From Echinarachnius parma (lineage: Eukaryota > Echinodermata > Echinoidea > Clypeasteroida > Echinarachniidae): a DNA stretch of 64,000 nt. The position numbers and the translations under genes are program-made. Location: positions 62,001-126,000 of the forward strand of contig JBAMJV010002965.1 in NCBI GenBank assembly GCA_037951105.1, written 5' to 3'. The notes below the pieces were generated by a model. It was not told the DNA's origin and ran no database searches. It was given only the letters and a program-made list of their open reading frames with translations. Shown here piece by piece: positions 39,968-52,300 of this stretch. Within the stretch, counting starts at the first letter, position 1; every line of letters begins with the position of its first letter.

Positions 39968-40484
39968 TACAGGGTGGCCCCCAAAAAAACCGGAACGGGG
40001 CACTTCCCAAAATAAAGTAACAAAATGATTGTGTCCATCGGACAGAGTGCCCTTTCCAAAGAAAAACGATACCAAGAACAGTCATTTTGGATGAGTAGTT
40101 TGAGACCATGTCAGGTTCCCATTTGTGTCATTTTTTACCATGTCACATACTGCCTGATAAATCGCACTTCCTGCCCGTTAATCGTTATTGAATCGAGCAA
40201 CTATGTCTATTCTCTCGGAACACAGCTGAATGCACACTAACAATGGCACGCGTATTGCTCGTTGTATAACGGGCAGTAAGTGCGATTTATCAAGCACTGA
40301 CTTGACGAAAAAGGAATCGAACATGACATGGTGTCACTCACAGCGCCCTAAAACAATAACTACATAACCAAAATGACTGTTCTTGGTATCGTTTTTCATT
40401 GGAAAGGACACCCTATCCGATGGACATAATCATTTTGTTACTTTATTTTGGGGCCCCGTTCCGTTTTTTGGGGGCCACCCTGTA
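39968..40484. mobile_element. mariner-like MITE (TA target, CAGGGTGGCCCCC ends)
   Basis: TA-CAGGGTGGCCCCCAAAAAA at the left is mirrored by TTTTTTGGGGGCCACCCTG-TA at the right. The inverted arms continue for roughly 140 bp (CATTTTGTTACTTTATTTTG, GATACCAAGAACAGTCATTT). No transposase. Confidence 0.88.
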
Positions 40485-40936
40485 TAGTTAGCGTTTGTAC
40501 ACCAAAACTGATCAACCAAGATAAAAACAATGTTTGTATTTCTGGTCAAACCTGTGTATAAATGACCACCTAAGGGAATCAAGAAAGGTGACCAGTGTAC
40601 ACAGGTGACTTCTATTTAGCAGGTTCAATATCAACCCCTTGGCTACGGGAACCGGGTGGGTTGTGTACAAAGTCTATAGGGATTTCAGAAACTTGTAGGG
40701 AGAGGGTTAACTAAGCTTCGGGTTAACACCGTTTGTCTCTGCAGGGGACCAGTTTTTGTGGCCACTATAGACAGGTTAGCTGCTACAGACAAGTGGCCGC
40801 AAAGACAGGTTTTACCATGTATAGAAAAGTGGTCACTGAAGACAGGTCAGTTGTTTCCACAGTACATTGTAGGTGGCCACTTTTATGTTTGACTGAATTT
40901 CATACGTGCAGTGGTGTAGCTAATGAGGCTAGCTTT

Positions 40937-40958
40937 GGGGGGGGGGGGGGGGGGGGGG
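40937..40958. repeat. poly-G tract (22 nt) in G-rich block
   Basis: Followed by further G runs to 40981 (GGGAGAGGGGGGGGAGGGGGG), a strong G-quadruplex candidate. Confidence 0.9.
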
Positions 40959-41941
40959 CTGGGAGAGGGGGGGGAGGGGGGCATGTGCCTGCCAATAATT
41001 TAATGGACAAAAACCAAACATATTACAGGGTGCACACTTTAACAAAGTAAAGAAATACATCTATTAGAGTATGCCCCTCTATTATAACCTGACCAAGCTG
41101 TGAGAAATATGTGTAGACTCATAATTGGCACATTCATAGCAAATTATACATTTTGGGAAATCTTGGCTTGATTGAATCAATTATGAGCCAGAGAAAGAAT
41201 ATAAATACAAAGAGGTCACTGCAATTCAGCCCCAAAATGCTGCAAAGCTCCTAAAAAGCTTAAAATAGTCCTAATTTAAAACATAAATCAGAGTGATATT
41301 TTGATCTCTTCCCTACTATTAGTGATTTGGCAATTCTCATTGATTAATACAGGACCGACCAACCAGGTTCAATATCGTAGGTAATGGATTAATGGAGGCA
41401 AGATGGAGAAAAGTATAGCCCCCCAAAATTTAAAATCATATTTTTCCCTATATGAATTGTGATTCATAATGATTTGAATAAAACTCCTAGGATGAGCAAG
41501 TACAATCATACGGCTCACTAATGAAATACAGCAAATATCCAATCTTGATCCTGACAAAAGATTTAATTTAATAAATTTTCAAGGGTAAATTGATCTTTCT
41601 ATTAAACCTTTATTCAGGCTCATAATAAGAAAAATATTAGAAAATCAAGGAAAAAATTGAGAATTGACAGTAATAATGCATTGTATTTTATCACTATCAT
41701 CTAGGTTTATTATTTACCATCACTAGGAGCCTTCACCAGAATTGACAATCACCATCCATCCTCATTAGTCACCACCATAATCATTTCCAATGTAATTACC
41801 GTCATCTCTAACATCACCACCAAAACTATTTGGCCTAGCATAGTCGGACTGATTGGGGGCACGTCTGTATTGTTTATTTATTTACTACACAGATGTTCCT
41901 CTTGTTTAGTTTTGATTTAGGCTACTTATTTCTGGGGGTGT

Positions 41942-41984
41942 GGGGGGGGGGGGGGGGGGGGGGGGGCACAAGCCCCCCCCCCCC
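41942..41984. repeat. G25-loop-C12 hairpin
   Basis: About 25 G, a 6-base CACAAG loop, then 12 C: a direct hairpin of homopolymers. Confidence 0.9.
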
Positions 41985-42027
41985 TTAGCTACATCAATTA
42001 CAACTATCAATCTTCGTCATAATTATC

Positions 42028-42400
42028 ATGATTCATCACCACCAATATAGCATCAACACTAGAACCAGAATTCTGGTCCTGATGATCATCATCTTCAACA
42101 AGTACATCATTACCATCATCATTGTCATCATGTACTGGTCACCACCATCATCGTCATCAGACATGAAGACATCACCATCACCATCATATCATCACCATCA
42201 TATCATCACCACCATCATCACCACCACCGCCACCACCATCATCATCCATCATCCATCATCCATCATCCATCATGCATCATCATCTTCATCATGCTCATGA
42301 CCACCATCCCCATCATCATCATCATCATCATCATCTTCATCTTCCATCTTCATCATCCGCATCATTATCACCATCAATCATCATCACCTCGGCACATCAC
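42028..42400. repeat. (CAT/CAC)n trinucleotide tract
   Basis: Imperfect ATC/ACC repeats next to the probable NPL promoter, similar in type to 16.3-17.5 kb. His/Ser-rich frames here are artefacts. Confidence 0.85.
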
Positions 42401-42447
42401 CTCCAGTTGGAAACTCAAATTTCAAATCCACAACACGATCGACTCAC

Positions 42448-42860
42448 CGGTACGTATCATACAGTATCACTATCAGTCGGCGTATGTAGCGTAGCGTACG
42501 CTGCCTTCACCTTCAGCTTCTACGTAGTTCTAAACAAAATTTGGCTGTAAGTGTAAACGAAGCGATGCGTCGCAACATCGAAAAGATACAGCTAGGCCAG
42601 GAAACAATCACAATGGTTTCGAATTCTGTGAATGATATGTTCCGAGCTCGCTCGTTTCCTGGTACCTTTCCGAATTATGCAGTATGTACTACGCTATAAT
42701 ATATGATAAATCAATAAATGAATAATGTATCGAACGAACGTTATTGACATTTGGTTCCAGCTCGATCGCGATATGATACAATGCACTGGGCATGCACTCA
42801 ACAAACAAGTCACATGCTGTACGCAAGACGTTCTAGTCAGCTGAGCGGCTTTTGTTTACG
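42448..42860 (-). promoter_or_regulatory. NPL: probable NPL promoter and 5' UTR exon
   Basis: The minus strand has a strong donor CGTACCG/GTGAGT at 42447/42448, and upstream sequence is richer in CG (GTAGCGTAGCGTACGCTGC, GCTCGATCGCGATATG) than its surroundings. The NPL first coding exon needs an upstream 5' UTR exon, and this is the best candidate in the 7-kb interval. No TATA box is convincing and the transcription start is unknown. Confidence 0.45.
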
Positions 42861-43229
42861 TCTGTGTGTCTTATAATCTCAGACCTGTTTTAGGGGAAGA
42901 TCGCAATCATTAATCATTTCTAATTTGAATTTAATCTTTAGAGTTTAAAGTGGTTTGAAGAGTAAGAAATAAATTTTAAATACGATACATGTAATATCGA
43001 TTTTCATTGTCTTATATTCAAGGAATTAGGTTTCAACTTTCAACTTGCCATTTATGTTTTTAACTTGAACTAGAGTTCAGAAAGTAAGACTAAACAAAGT
43101 ACGTGCAAAGTGTCAACACTGAACCTCGAGAGCTGGGGGATCCCCGGCATTTGTGGGAAATATTGCCACCCCTTCCCCCTGGATATAAAATGAGATGAGA
43201 ATGGTGAAGCTAAGGCCTATTGGAGACAA

Positions 43230-44480
43230 TTGCTTCCCACCCCCCCCCCCCCCCCCCCCAAGATAAGATCATTTTGCATACAATTAATTTTGCCTAAAAT
43301 TAGATATTGTCCCCCTGAATATTGGTGTTTAGGGGGGCTACATATTTAGGCTAAATTGCCTACAATGCTGAGTTTACACCCACCACACCCACCCCGCCCC
43401 AATGAGGACTACACCACCAGCTGCATGTCATATTTCAGCAACTTTCCAAATTTACACCATTTACAGTATTGTCAAAACCGAATGTGACAAGTCATTCATG
43501 AATGATTATACATCTGGATTATATACCATATTGAGGATTTCCCCATTGATATACATTTCTGTATGATTCTTCTTTAATCTTTATAAACAGATAATTATTT
43601 CAAAAGAAATCCGATTATTAGTTCGTGTGTCAATTTGGGTTCTTTGAATCCGAAATGCTGATATTTTAACCTGAATTTGACGCTCTCATATATGTAACAC
43701 TTGTTAATTTATTAAATTAATACATGATTTTATATAAAAATAAGTGTCCAGATTCTTTACGTGCCGAGTATAAAGTTTGTATTTTAGAAAATAATGTATC
43801 GCTTTAATTGCTCCTTTTTATTTGCAGAATATTTTTGTTGTCAAGTTCAACATAATTATTTTGTTCTCGTTTCATGATAGACAGGTATCCCGGAGGTATA
43901 TCCTGGCCCTGCATGATAAAGCGTTATTTAATAACAATTGCAAGTCTACCGGCCCTCGCTGGTGTCTTAACTCTGCCTCTAAAATAAACATAAATTACTA
44001 CGAGTAAATATGAATTGGGAATCTGACAATTGAGCAGGCATGTCTTTCATTATTCAAGTATTATGTTCAGTTTGAGGAACGGTGTGTTTCCACCACAAGG
44101 ACATTTGAATAATAAACAATTTGGGGTCTATGCTACACGTATGATCAATTATTCCCGGTGTGTTTATTCTTCTCCCTAGAATAGAAATATGTTCGTAGGA
44201 ATTATGCATAGGAGACGGGGGGGGGGGGGGGGGGTGCAGACCCCTGGAGTTTTGAAAACGGCCATATTCGGGCAAAAAGCTTTCTGGCAAAAACGTGTCA
44301 TATTCGGGCAAAACCATGTCACATTCTGGCAAATCAATTGCATATTAGGGCACACTCATGTAATATTCTGGCAAATTTATGACATTGTAGAGCAAAACAA
44401 CATTTTCAGGGAAAAATGTCCTATATTTGGGAAAAACATTATTCCCGGGTCTCAAAGAAGCGAAGACCTTTTTTTTTGGT
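43230..44480. other. intergenic, low-complexity blocks
   Basis: Contains poly-C near 43240-43259, poly-G near 44217-44234, and at 44260-44455 about seven ~27-bp degenerate units of the form CATATTCGGGCAAAA. No gene recognised. Confidence 0.55.
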
Positions 44481-44493
44481 CAGGTTGAGCTCC

Positions 44494-44494
<1 letters not shown>

Positions 44495-44543
<49 letters not shown>

Positions 44544-44565
44544 ACAAAAAAAAAAAAAAAAAAAA
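44495..44565. repeat. C49 followed by A20 homopolymer junction
   Basis: An uninterrupted run of about 49 C, then ACA, then about 20 A. Extremely long homopolymers; length is likely polymorphic and subject to sequencing error. Confidence 0.9.
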
Positions 44566-44846
44566 GATGTGCTCCTACGCCTCATGAATATATTTGATGT
44601 ACTGTACATGTACTGTTGCAAATAATGTATGTACTTGTAGACCAAAAGTGTTGTTAGTTTCTCGTACTGTATATGATTATGTATTATTTGAAAATGTTCA
44701 GGAATAAATTCAAGCAGATATATGCATCACACACACTAACATACTCTATAGACATGCACACCCATGCCCATAAATGATAATATTTCCACATGTTATAACA
44801 TGCACACATCCGTCACAAGATACCATGGTGCATAAATATTGCAATT

Positions 44847-45161
44847 ACCCCAGGGGGTGTTTCAAAAATATCCTAAGTGGAACTTAACTCTAAGTTGGAC
44901 TTATAATTATGGAAAGCTGTGAGATTCCTTGAAACAAAATTGAAAAAAATTTATTTAAAAGGCATAAAATGTTGATTCAAATTATGATAATATTTTCTAT
45001 TATCAAGGAGATTACATGTTCTTGATGACAAATTTATGAAAACCTTAAATACTTGCATTCTTGCTTTTGAATATGTTTTTATTCCAAGGCAACAAAAGGC
45101 TTTCCATAATAGTTAGGTCCACTTAGTTCACTTATAATTTTTGTGAAACACCCCCTGGGGG
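44847..45161. mobile_element. MITE, CCCCAGGGGGTGTTTCA ends
   Basis: CCCAGGGGGTGTTTCAAAAA at the left is mirrored by TTTGTGAAACACCCCCTGGGG at the right, with inverted GGAACTTA/ATGGAAAGC motifs inside. It abuts a second short element (45155-45290) with GGGGGTGTTGCAG...AACAACCCCC ends. Confidence 0.8.
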
Positions 45162-45290
45162 TGTTGCAGTTACGATTTAGTTGTAGTTACGTTTTTAATT
45201 AATATAATTATGCGTATTTGAGCCAATTAGATTTGCACATTCTCAGACTTGTGTTTGATTGCAACTCTTCATGTAACAACCCCCCAGATC

Positions 45291-46849
45291 ATCAAGACAC
45301 AGTTAAAATCTGCACAATTGTCATGTGCACCTTCCAAACTCCCTGGGGAGCATAAAAACCACAAGCAATCATATTGACATAATCTATTTCTCTCTCTCTT
45401 TTCATTTATACATATGCGCATTGAGACTTCATTGTAAGACTGCGCTTTATAAGAAAGGATTGTTATTACTATTATCAGACTAATTTACACCAAACCAAAG
45501 TACTAGTACAATATACCCCCGGGTTGAGAGCAGCAATGTGAATTAAATATCTAACAGAATGACACACATATATGCCAGGATGTTGATAATAATAGGTTTG
45601 ATTATATAGAACCTAATATGACGCATCGTCTCTAAGCGCTTTACACTTAGGTACATGTATGTTGATCATTTTGAAGTCAGGACCACATGAATGGGAGTCA
45701 AGCACACATTCGATCCCTCCACACAAATATGTCTACTCATGCACAAATATTTATGAGACATGCATTATAGGTTAGAGACAAATTCAACAGAAACAAAAGA
45801 TAGAAACAGACTCGATTGTAAATTCGACTACCAGAGTTATTTTAATGTGCGTGCACTTTTTGTTTCAAGGTGTTACACATGTATTCTGAGGTGTTACATT
45901 GTATCTAGTTGATAACAAAATAATTCTGCACAAAAATCAAACACACCATTAACCATTAGGAATTTATATACACAATAGTTATTGCACATATTATAGCAAC
46001 AGAAATTCAGCTAAAAGTAAAATGACCAAAATATATAATAAAGTTATACCCCGACAGCTTAAAAAATAAATAAAACGTCGTATTAAAACAGTGAAATGAT
46101 ATGCAAGCCTATACTGTCCTCAAATTTCTGAACATATAAAGTTCTAAACAATAGCGCTAAAACAAAATTTTAAATAATTTATTTTTGTCACGATTAGCTG
46201 CTAACAAAAGAAAAATATACTCCCCCAAACATAAAAAGCAAGATACCACATCTCGCAAATTTCATGAAAATTTCAAAGGCATAATTGAAATCAAAATTTG
46301 TACAAAAGTGTACAAAGAAATAATTTTTAAAATGTTGAAAGACCCATAGTTTAGTCAATAGAAAAAGTATCGAAAGAGTTATAAATCCACATGTATCGCC
46401 ATAGTCAGTGCCATACTGGAAGTATAATTATGTAGAAAACAAGAGTGCTCTATCTAAAATATTGAACGCTGATATCCTATGCATGATTTTGTGCTTTGAA
46501 TATTTTTAGATTTTAATTAGACTTAGAACTAGATAAAATATGCTACACCGCATATAAACAATGTTAACTACATCAAATATGATAAAAATGACATAAGGAA
46601 GGCAATACAGATGAAGACACTTGAGAAAAAAATAATCTTATGCAGGCAGGAAGGTCAAAAGATATAGTTTTTACACATTTGCATAATGAATTCCTTGTAT
46701 AATGCAATTCCTGATATATTTTGTTACATACAAAACTATACAAATATCAGCCTTAAAATTCGAAAGACCCGTAGTTTCTCTTCAAAATAAATGAAAAGCT
46801 ACTCTGAATAAATGTAAAAAACTGCTGAAAAGCTACTCTGATTACAATT
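45291..46849. other. intergenic AT-rich sequence, no gene seen
   Basis: No open frame with recognisable protein and no inverted ends. It may include 3' UTR or intergenic DNA of the neighbouring genes. Confidence 0.5.
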
Positions 46850-47281
46850 TGTGACCCTTCACACCACAAAATGACCAATAAATCAGGAAAAAAGATTGTG
46901 CTGATTTTCACATGACATTAAAGAAGAAGTCAAAGTCATTACCTTTAAAATGGTATACAATTCGTCGCATTCCCACTTAGCAAACGTTCTCAAAATGAAC
47001 GCCAAAGATTTAGAACATGGCTAAAGCATTTTTTTTAAAGGGAGAAAACGGGCCGCCTAAAAGAACAGCGTCCATTCAAGCACTGTAATCTGATCATTTT
47101 GATTTGATGAAACTCATATTTAAACATGATTTCTGATGCTCAAAATTTGACAGAAGGAAGATTAAGGAAATACCAAAATCCTGAATCTCATATTTTAAAC
47201 AAAGTTTGACTTTTTCAGCTAATAAAAGAGAAACTACCACCATGACTATAACGGTCATTTTGTGGTGTAAGGTCACTTTTG
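46850..47281. mobile_element. MITE, GTGACCCTTCACACCACAAA ends
   Basis: GTGACCCTTCACACCACAAA at the left is mirrored by TTTGTGGTGTAAGGTCAC at the right, both followed inward by ATGACC-like sequence. Non-coding. Confidence 0.8.
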
Positions 47282-47702
47282 GTTCCAATGATTATCAGCG
47301 ACAACATTATTATGAACCCATTCTACCAAAATATCAGGCCAGTATTCCATTCCATAGGTAAAAATCAAATGGAATAACTAAAGGATGTTGGTTTGTTCGC
47401 TTACATACCATTAGTCAGCCTCTGCCATAGCATTATTTCTAATATACATATCAAAGACTTGGCTATCTTGGCTATCTTTATAGCCTAATAATATCTCCAC
47501 ATAATTTTGTAACATTCAACACAGTGACAATACATACTCCTTGAATACCAACAATATAAAAATAGATAAATCCTTCAATAAATGCAAAGTAGAATTCATA
47601 ATTTTGGGGCAAAATAATCTGCCATAGGTTTTCTTAGTTTTTTTTATTTTCCACCTATATCTGCTACTTTGCTATTTACACTTTAAATGATTGAAAATGA
47701 GC

Positions 47703-47790
47703 AAAGAAAAACAGGCTTCGCCGGGAATTGAACCCGAGACCTCCGGATTGCTAGACTGGTGCTCAACCACTGAGCCACAAAGACCCTTGA
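47703..47790 (-). mobile_element. tRNA-derived SINE head
   Basis: The minus strand reads TGGCTCAGTGGTTGAGCACC (A box) and GGGTTCAATTCCC (B box) around AGTCTAGCAATCCGGAGG. It closely resembles 34996-35070 and 52604-52690, so it is a repeat rather than a tRNA gene. Confidence 0.6.
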
Positions 47791-48689
47791 ATGGGGGACG
47801 TTCTCATGAAACCCTTTTCATTGCTCATTGCTCTTTATACTTTATATACAAAATTGTTCTTTTGTTCACATGGAGCCATTTAGTTCTCATTAAATGCTCA
47901 TTTATTCTATAATTCACAAATTTGGGTGCTTCAAAAATCCATGATAACACACTGTGAGTTTACAATGCCCAGATAATTGCAGAATGAAACAGTTTCAACA
48001 TTTTCATATTTACAACTTTTGGTAATTCCTGAACATTGAAGACACAGAATTATGACAGTGTAAAGCCTGCCACTGAGGTAATCAGTTAGGTGTACTGCTA
48101 CAAAATAAACCATTTGAATAAACATGAATGCTTAACAAAAATATTCTGCATAAAAGAACGTTAAAACATAAAAGCAATGTTCAGCATATCAAACTTAATC
48201 ACAGCTTACAAATAACCATTAAAATTAATTCAAAAGAGATAACTGACTCCTGAAAAAAAAATAGAATGTACTATTCTCAGCCTCTTTCATGACAAGTCCA
48301 TCTAGAACTCGTTAATTATCACTAATAAGCTCTTTAAATTCTTTGATGCATACAACTGTATCATAATTTCAACATTTTTCTTCTCAAACAAGGAAAGGGA
48401 CCGAGTTGTATCCTCAATAATGATGACATTGACTGGTGATGAAATAACTTATTACTGGGTTTTAACAAATAGTACACTGGCGTTATCGATATGACCATTT
48501 CTGTAAGAATGCTATGTCACCTTCTTTACAACAAAATAAAATGTACAATTTAGTTAAGAAAACGAAATAGGGGGGGGGGGAGGGATTACCATGTGTTCAG
48601 TCTCAACATGAGCTATAGGTCACAGTCCCAAGATGGTTATTAAATTAATGTTGGGAATTATTTTTCTATCGTCGATTGAGAAGGAGAAA

Positions 48690-48900
48690 GGCCCGAAGTT
48701 ATTTTTGGTACTTAAGATATAATGTTTAAATTTTAGGATACTTATAGAAACGTGAATGAAAACCCTAAACATTCCCAAATTATGAATAATTATCATCTGA
48801 AAATTTGGCATCACAAGTTTCAACTTGAGTTTTGGATAAATATTCAAAAAATGAGAAATTATTATCATCTAAAATTTGGCATCACAGGTTTCAACTTTAT
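48690..48900. repeat. ~100-bp tandem pair
   Basis: ATTATCATCTGAAAATTTGGCATCACAAGT-like sequence (48785-48825) recurs about 75-80 bp on. No coding role seen. It lies downstream of the NACHT-TPR stop and could be in its 3' UTR. Confidence 0.5.
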
Positions 48901-49179
48901 AGAAGAGGCTCTGACTTACAAGACGGTATGCGGAACTCGATTTAGCCAAAATTGACTAAACACCCTTTTTACTCTCACCCGACGATATTGAACAAAGCTT
49001 TACTTGATAATACGCCCCCAAAAAGGGCATCTAGATACATGGCGCTATATAAATGCTATACTACCATTCTTACCATAATCCTCATTGATCAAGTCACCAG
49101 AATGAGACTTAGACCCTTCTTCTCCTGACGTTTCTTCTTGAGAATGATAGATGCTTTGTTGCGTTCAATTATCATAATC

Positions 49180-49359
49180 TTACTCTTCATCGTCGTCGTC
49201 TTCGTCTTCATTGACCTCGTCGTGCACGATGTTTGTGTCTGCATTCCCACCCCTTTCCTGCTTCTCTGCGGCGAGCTTCAGTGCAGCTATCTGCTTGTAG
49301 CGTGGCTCATTGAGGCAGCTCACAGCAGACACTGTGCGGGGGTGCTTCTCTCCGAATAC
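49180..49359 (-). CDS. NACHT-TPR terminal exon, copy 1 (acidic tail)
   Basis: Acceptor ATCACTTGTAG/GTATTC. It encodes VFGEKHPRTVSAVSCLNEPR, YKQIAALKLAAEKQERGG and an acidic tail ending EDEDDDDEE-stop (60 codons). It is the longest of five tandem versions, and its conserved TPR start FGEKHPRT suits the family. Confidence 0.85.
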   Translation of the reverse strand, partial: VFGEKHPRTVSAVSCLNEPRYKQIAALKLAAEKQERGGNADTNIVHDEVNEDEDDDDEE

Positions 49360-52300
49360 CTACAAGTGATGGAAGTAAAAGGAAATATTACTTTTAAATA
49401 TCATTCAATAGTCACAATATAATAATGATAATGATAATGATAATGATACAACATTCTTCCTTGCGGCTATCTGCTTGTAGCGTGACTCATTGAGACAGCT
49501 CACAGCAGACACTGTGCGAGGATGCTTCTCTCCGAATACCTAAAAGTGATGAAAGTACCAGGAAAGATATCTAATTATAACTATATGATAATGATGTTAC
49601 TTATTATAATTTTCAATTTTACAATATGCTTAATTGCTGCAATCTGTTTGTAGCGTGGCTCATAGAAGCAGCTCACAGCAGACACTGTGCGGGTGTGCTT
49701 CTCTCCGAATACCTAAAAGTGATGAAAGTACCAGGAAAGATATCTAATTATTACTATATAATAATACAAATGATATTACTAATTATAATTTTTACATAGG
49801 TATACAACATTCTACATTGCTGCGATTTGTTTCTAGCATGGCTCATTGAGGCTGCTCACTGCCAACACCGTGCTGGGGTGCTTCTCTCCGAATACCTAAA
49901 AGTGATGTGATGGAAGTAAGTGACAAGGAAAGATTACTTATATCATTTTTAAAATCGATAGTGAAGATTTTGAATCATCCAGGAAAGAGTTCATAGAAAC
50001 AAAACTAAATCTGATCAGCTGGACTTACTATTTATTATATACATAATTATAATTATTGGACTTACAATATGCTTTATTGCTGCTGTTTGAGGTGTGGTTC
50101 ATCGAGGCAGTTTGCAACTTACACAGAGCAGGGTGTTTCTCACCAAACACCTGCAAATAAAAGAACACTTTATACGGACGTACGTAGGGACGGATGGACA
50201 ACCTGGCCACTCTGTTGCGGAGGCATAAAAAGGGAAGGGGAATGTAATTCTTACCTCAATGCAGACCTCATGCCACTTGACGAAGTAGTCGTACGAAGTG
50301 TGATAATCACGAATGTCCTCATAGTAGATGCCCGTATTGCTGATGATTCGCGTCATCAGTTTGCAGTTATCACCAAACGCTTGCTGGCACTGCTCCAAAG
50401 CCTTTAGGTACCACTGAAAATTTGAAATTTAAAATATAAATTTGGGAATTATAAAGCTGTTCTGTTACTTTAAAGCTATAAGTACCAACTAAATTATATT
50501 CAAACTTATAAGGCGAGAAAATGTTATACTAGTTGATGATACATGTCATTAGCGTGCAGTTATCACCTATCACCTGCTGGCACTGCTCTAAAGACAGTAG
50601 GTACCCACTGAAAATGTAAACATAAAATTGGGAATATTAAAGCTGTTCTGTTGGTTCAAAGCTGTAAGTATCACTCAAATAATATTAGTAAAAAGCAATA
50701 TACAAGCCGATGTTTCATGTCATCAGCTTGCAGTTATCACAAAATGCCTGGTATCACTGTCAGATTGTAGCAGTGAAATGAAATACAAATTTTAATAAGT
50801 TTATTTTGAGCATTCGATGTTTGTTAGCAACTTATAGTAGATTTCTCATTTGTTTTTTTATTTTTTTAAGAATTTTAATTATGATATACATGTACTGTAT
50901 CTTTTACAATTAAAAAATCCTTATGTGTCTTTGTACGCTAGAATGGTGGGCCAGAGTCACTTAATGTCTTTCTCATTAATTTGTCTTCATTTGTCCTTAA
51001 CTCATTAATTACTATTGCAAATCATACGTTTTAAGGGATGGGTTAGGGTTATATACATGACAATTTAAGTTGTCTATTCAAGTGAGTAGTAAATATACTA
51101 CTCAAAAAAAGTTAAAGATCACTTTTTTCTTAACTTGCATTTTCCCCAAACTATGAGTGAGGTCTTACCTAGTTCTTTCTTTTTTTGTTTGACTAGGTGG
51201 TGTCCTCATTGGATTTTTAAAATTATGCAAGAGACGTTATGCAACAACTGAACCACATGTGATATTGATTACAGTGTGTCTGAGGTCATTTAGGAGTAAA
51301 ATATGTCATTTTAAAATTATACACAAAATAAAAAGTGATCCTTAACTTTTTTTGAGTAGTGTAGTTTAAAGAAGACCATCAGGCTAAGAAAAACACAGAA
51401 TTATATGTTTTGGTACCATTGTGTGATATTAGATAGATGTCCAACACCTTGCAAAGGGTTATGTAATTCATAAACAATACAATTAATTTCTATTACTTAC
51501 GGAACCAACATGGCATTTTAATATGGTTCAGTATGCGCCAAATGTCTGCGAGTGCGCTAATTCTATTCACCTGTATGCTCGGAGACAATATAGTTGCAGA
51601 TGATGCGTTCATCCTCGAGAAAAGGTAGACTTTGTCTACAGACCACTCAACACATGCTTTATGCTTAGCCTTAGGTCACAAATGTTCATATTTGGGATAC
51701 GGCGCCCGTATGATGCCACTTTTAGGTGAAATCTGGCGGGAATCTTGCGGCGCCCGCAAGGGAGCCGTGGCTAGCGTGCGGTCGCCGTTGGATTTTTCCT
51801 CGCCGTACGATGTCAACAAATTGTTTAACGCGGAGTTAACAAAAAAATGCATCGTACGATTTTGTACTTGCCGTAAGCCCGTAGCCACGTCGTAGAGAGC
51901 ATCGCACGGTCACCGCACGGGCACAGCACAGACACTGCAGCCTTTTTTTCGAATTTTGTACGATTTTGAGACTGAATATTTGGCCACTCAAATCGTACGG
52001 GTACTGTGGAGTCACCGCAAGAGCACCGCAAGGCACCCGTACTGGCACTAAGATTGTGTTTTATCTTAAGCCAAAAGTCATCGTACGGGCCCCGGCAAAT
52101 ATGTGACTGATACTCTAAGATACCACAGACATCGTACGATATCACAATTTCCCAAAATCGTAGAAAATCCGCCGTAGGGAAAAAAATTGTACAGTGCCCG
52201 GAGCATTTGTGACCTAGGCATAAGTATGGTGATGCGTTTTCCAATTATATAATTTGTCATGAAACATATTGTGAACTTATTGGTGGAATGGGCTACTAAA

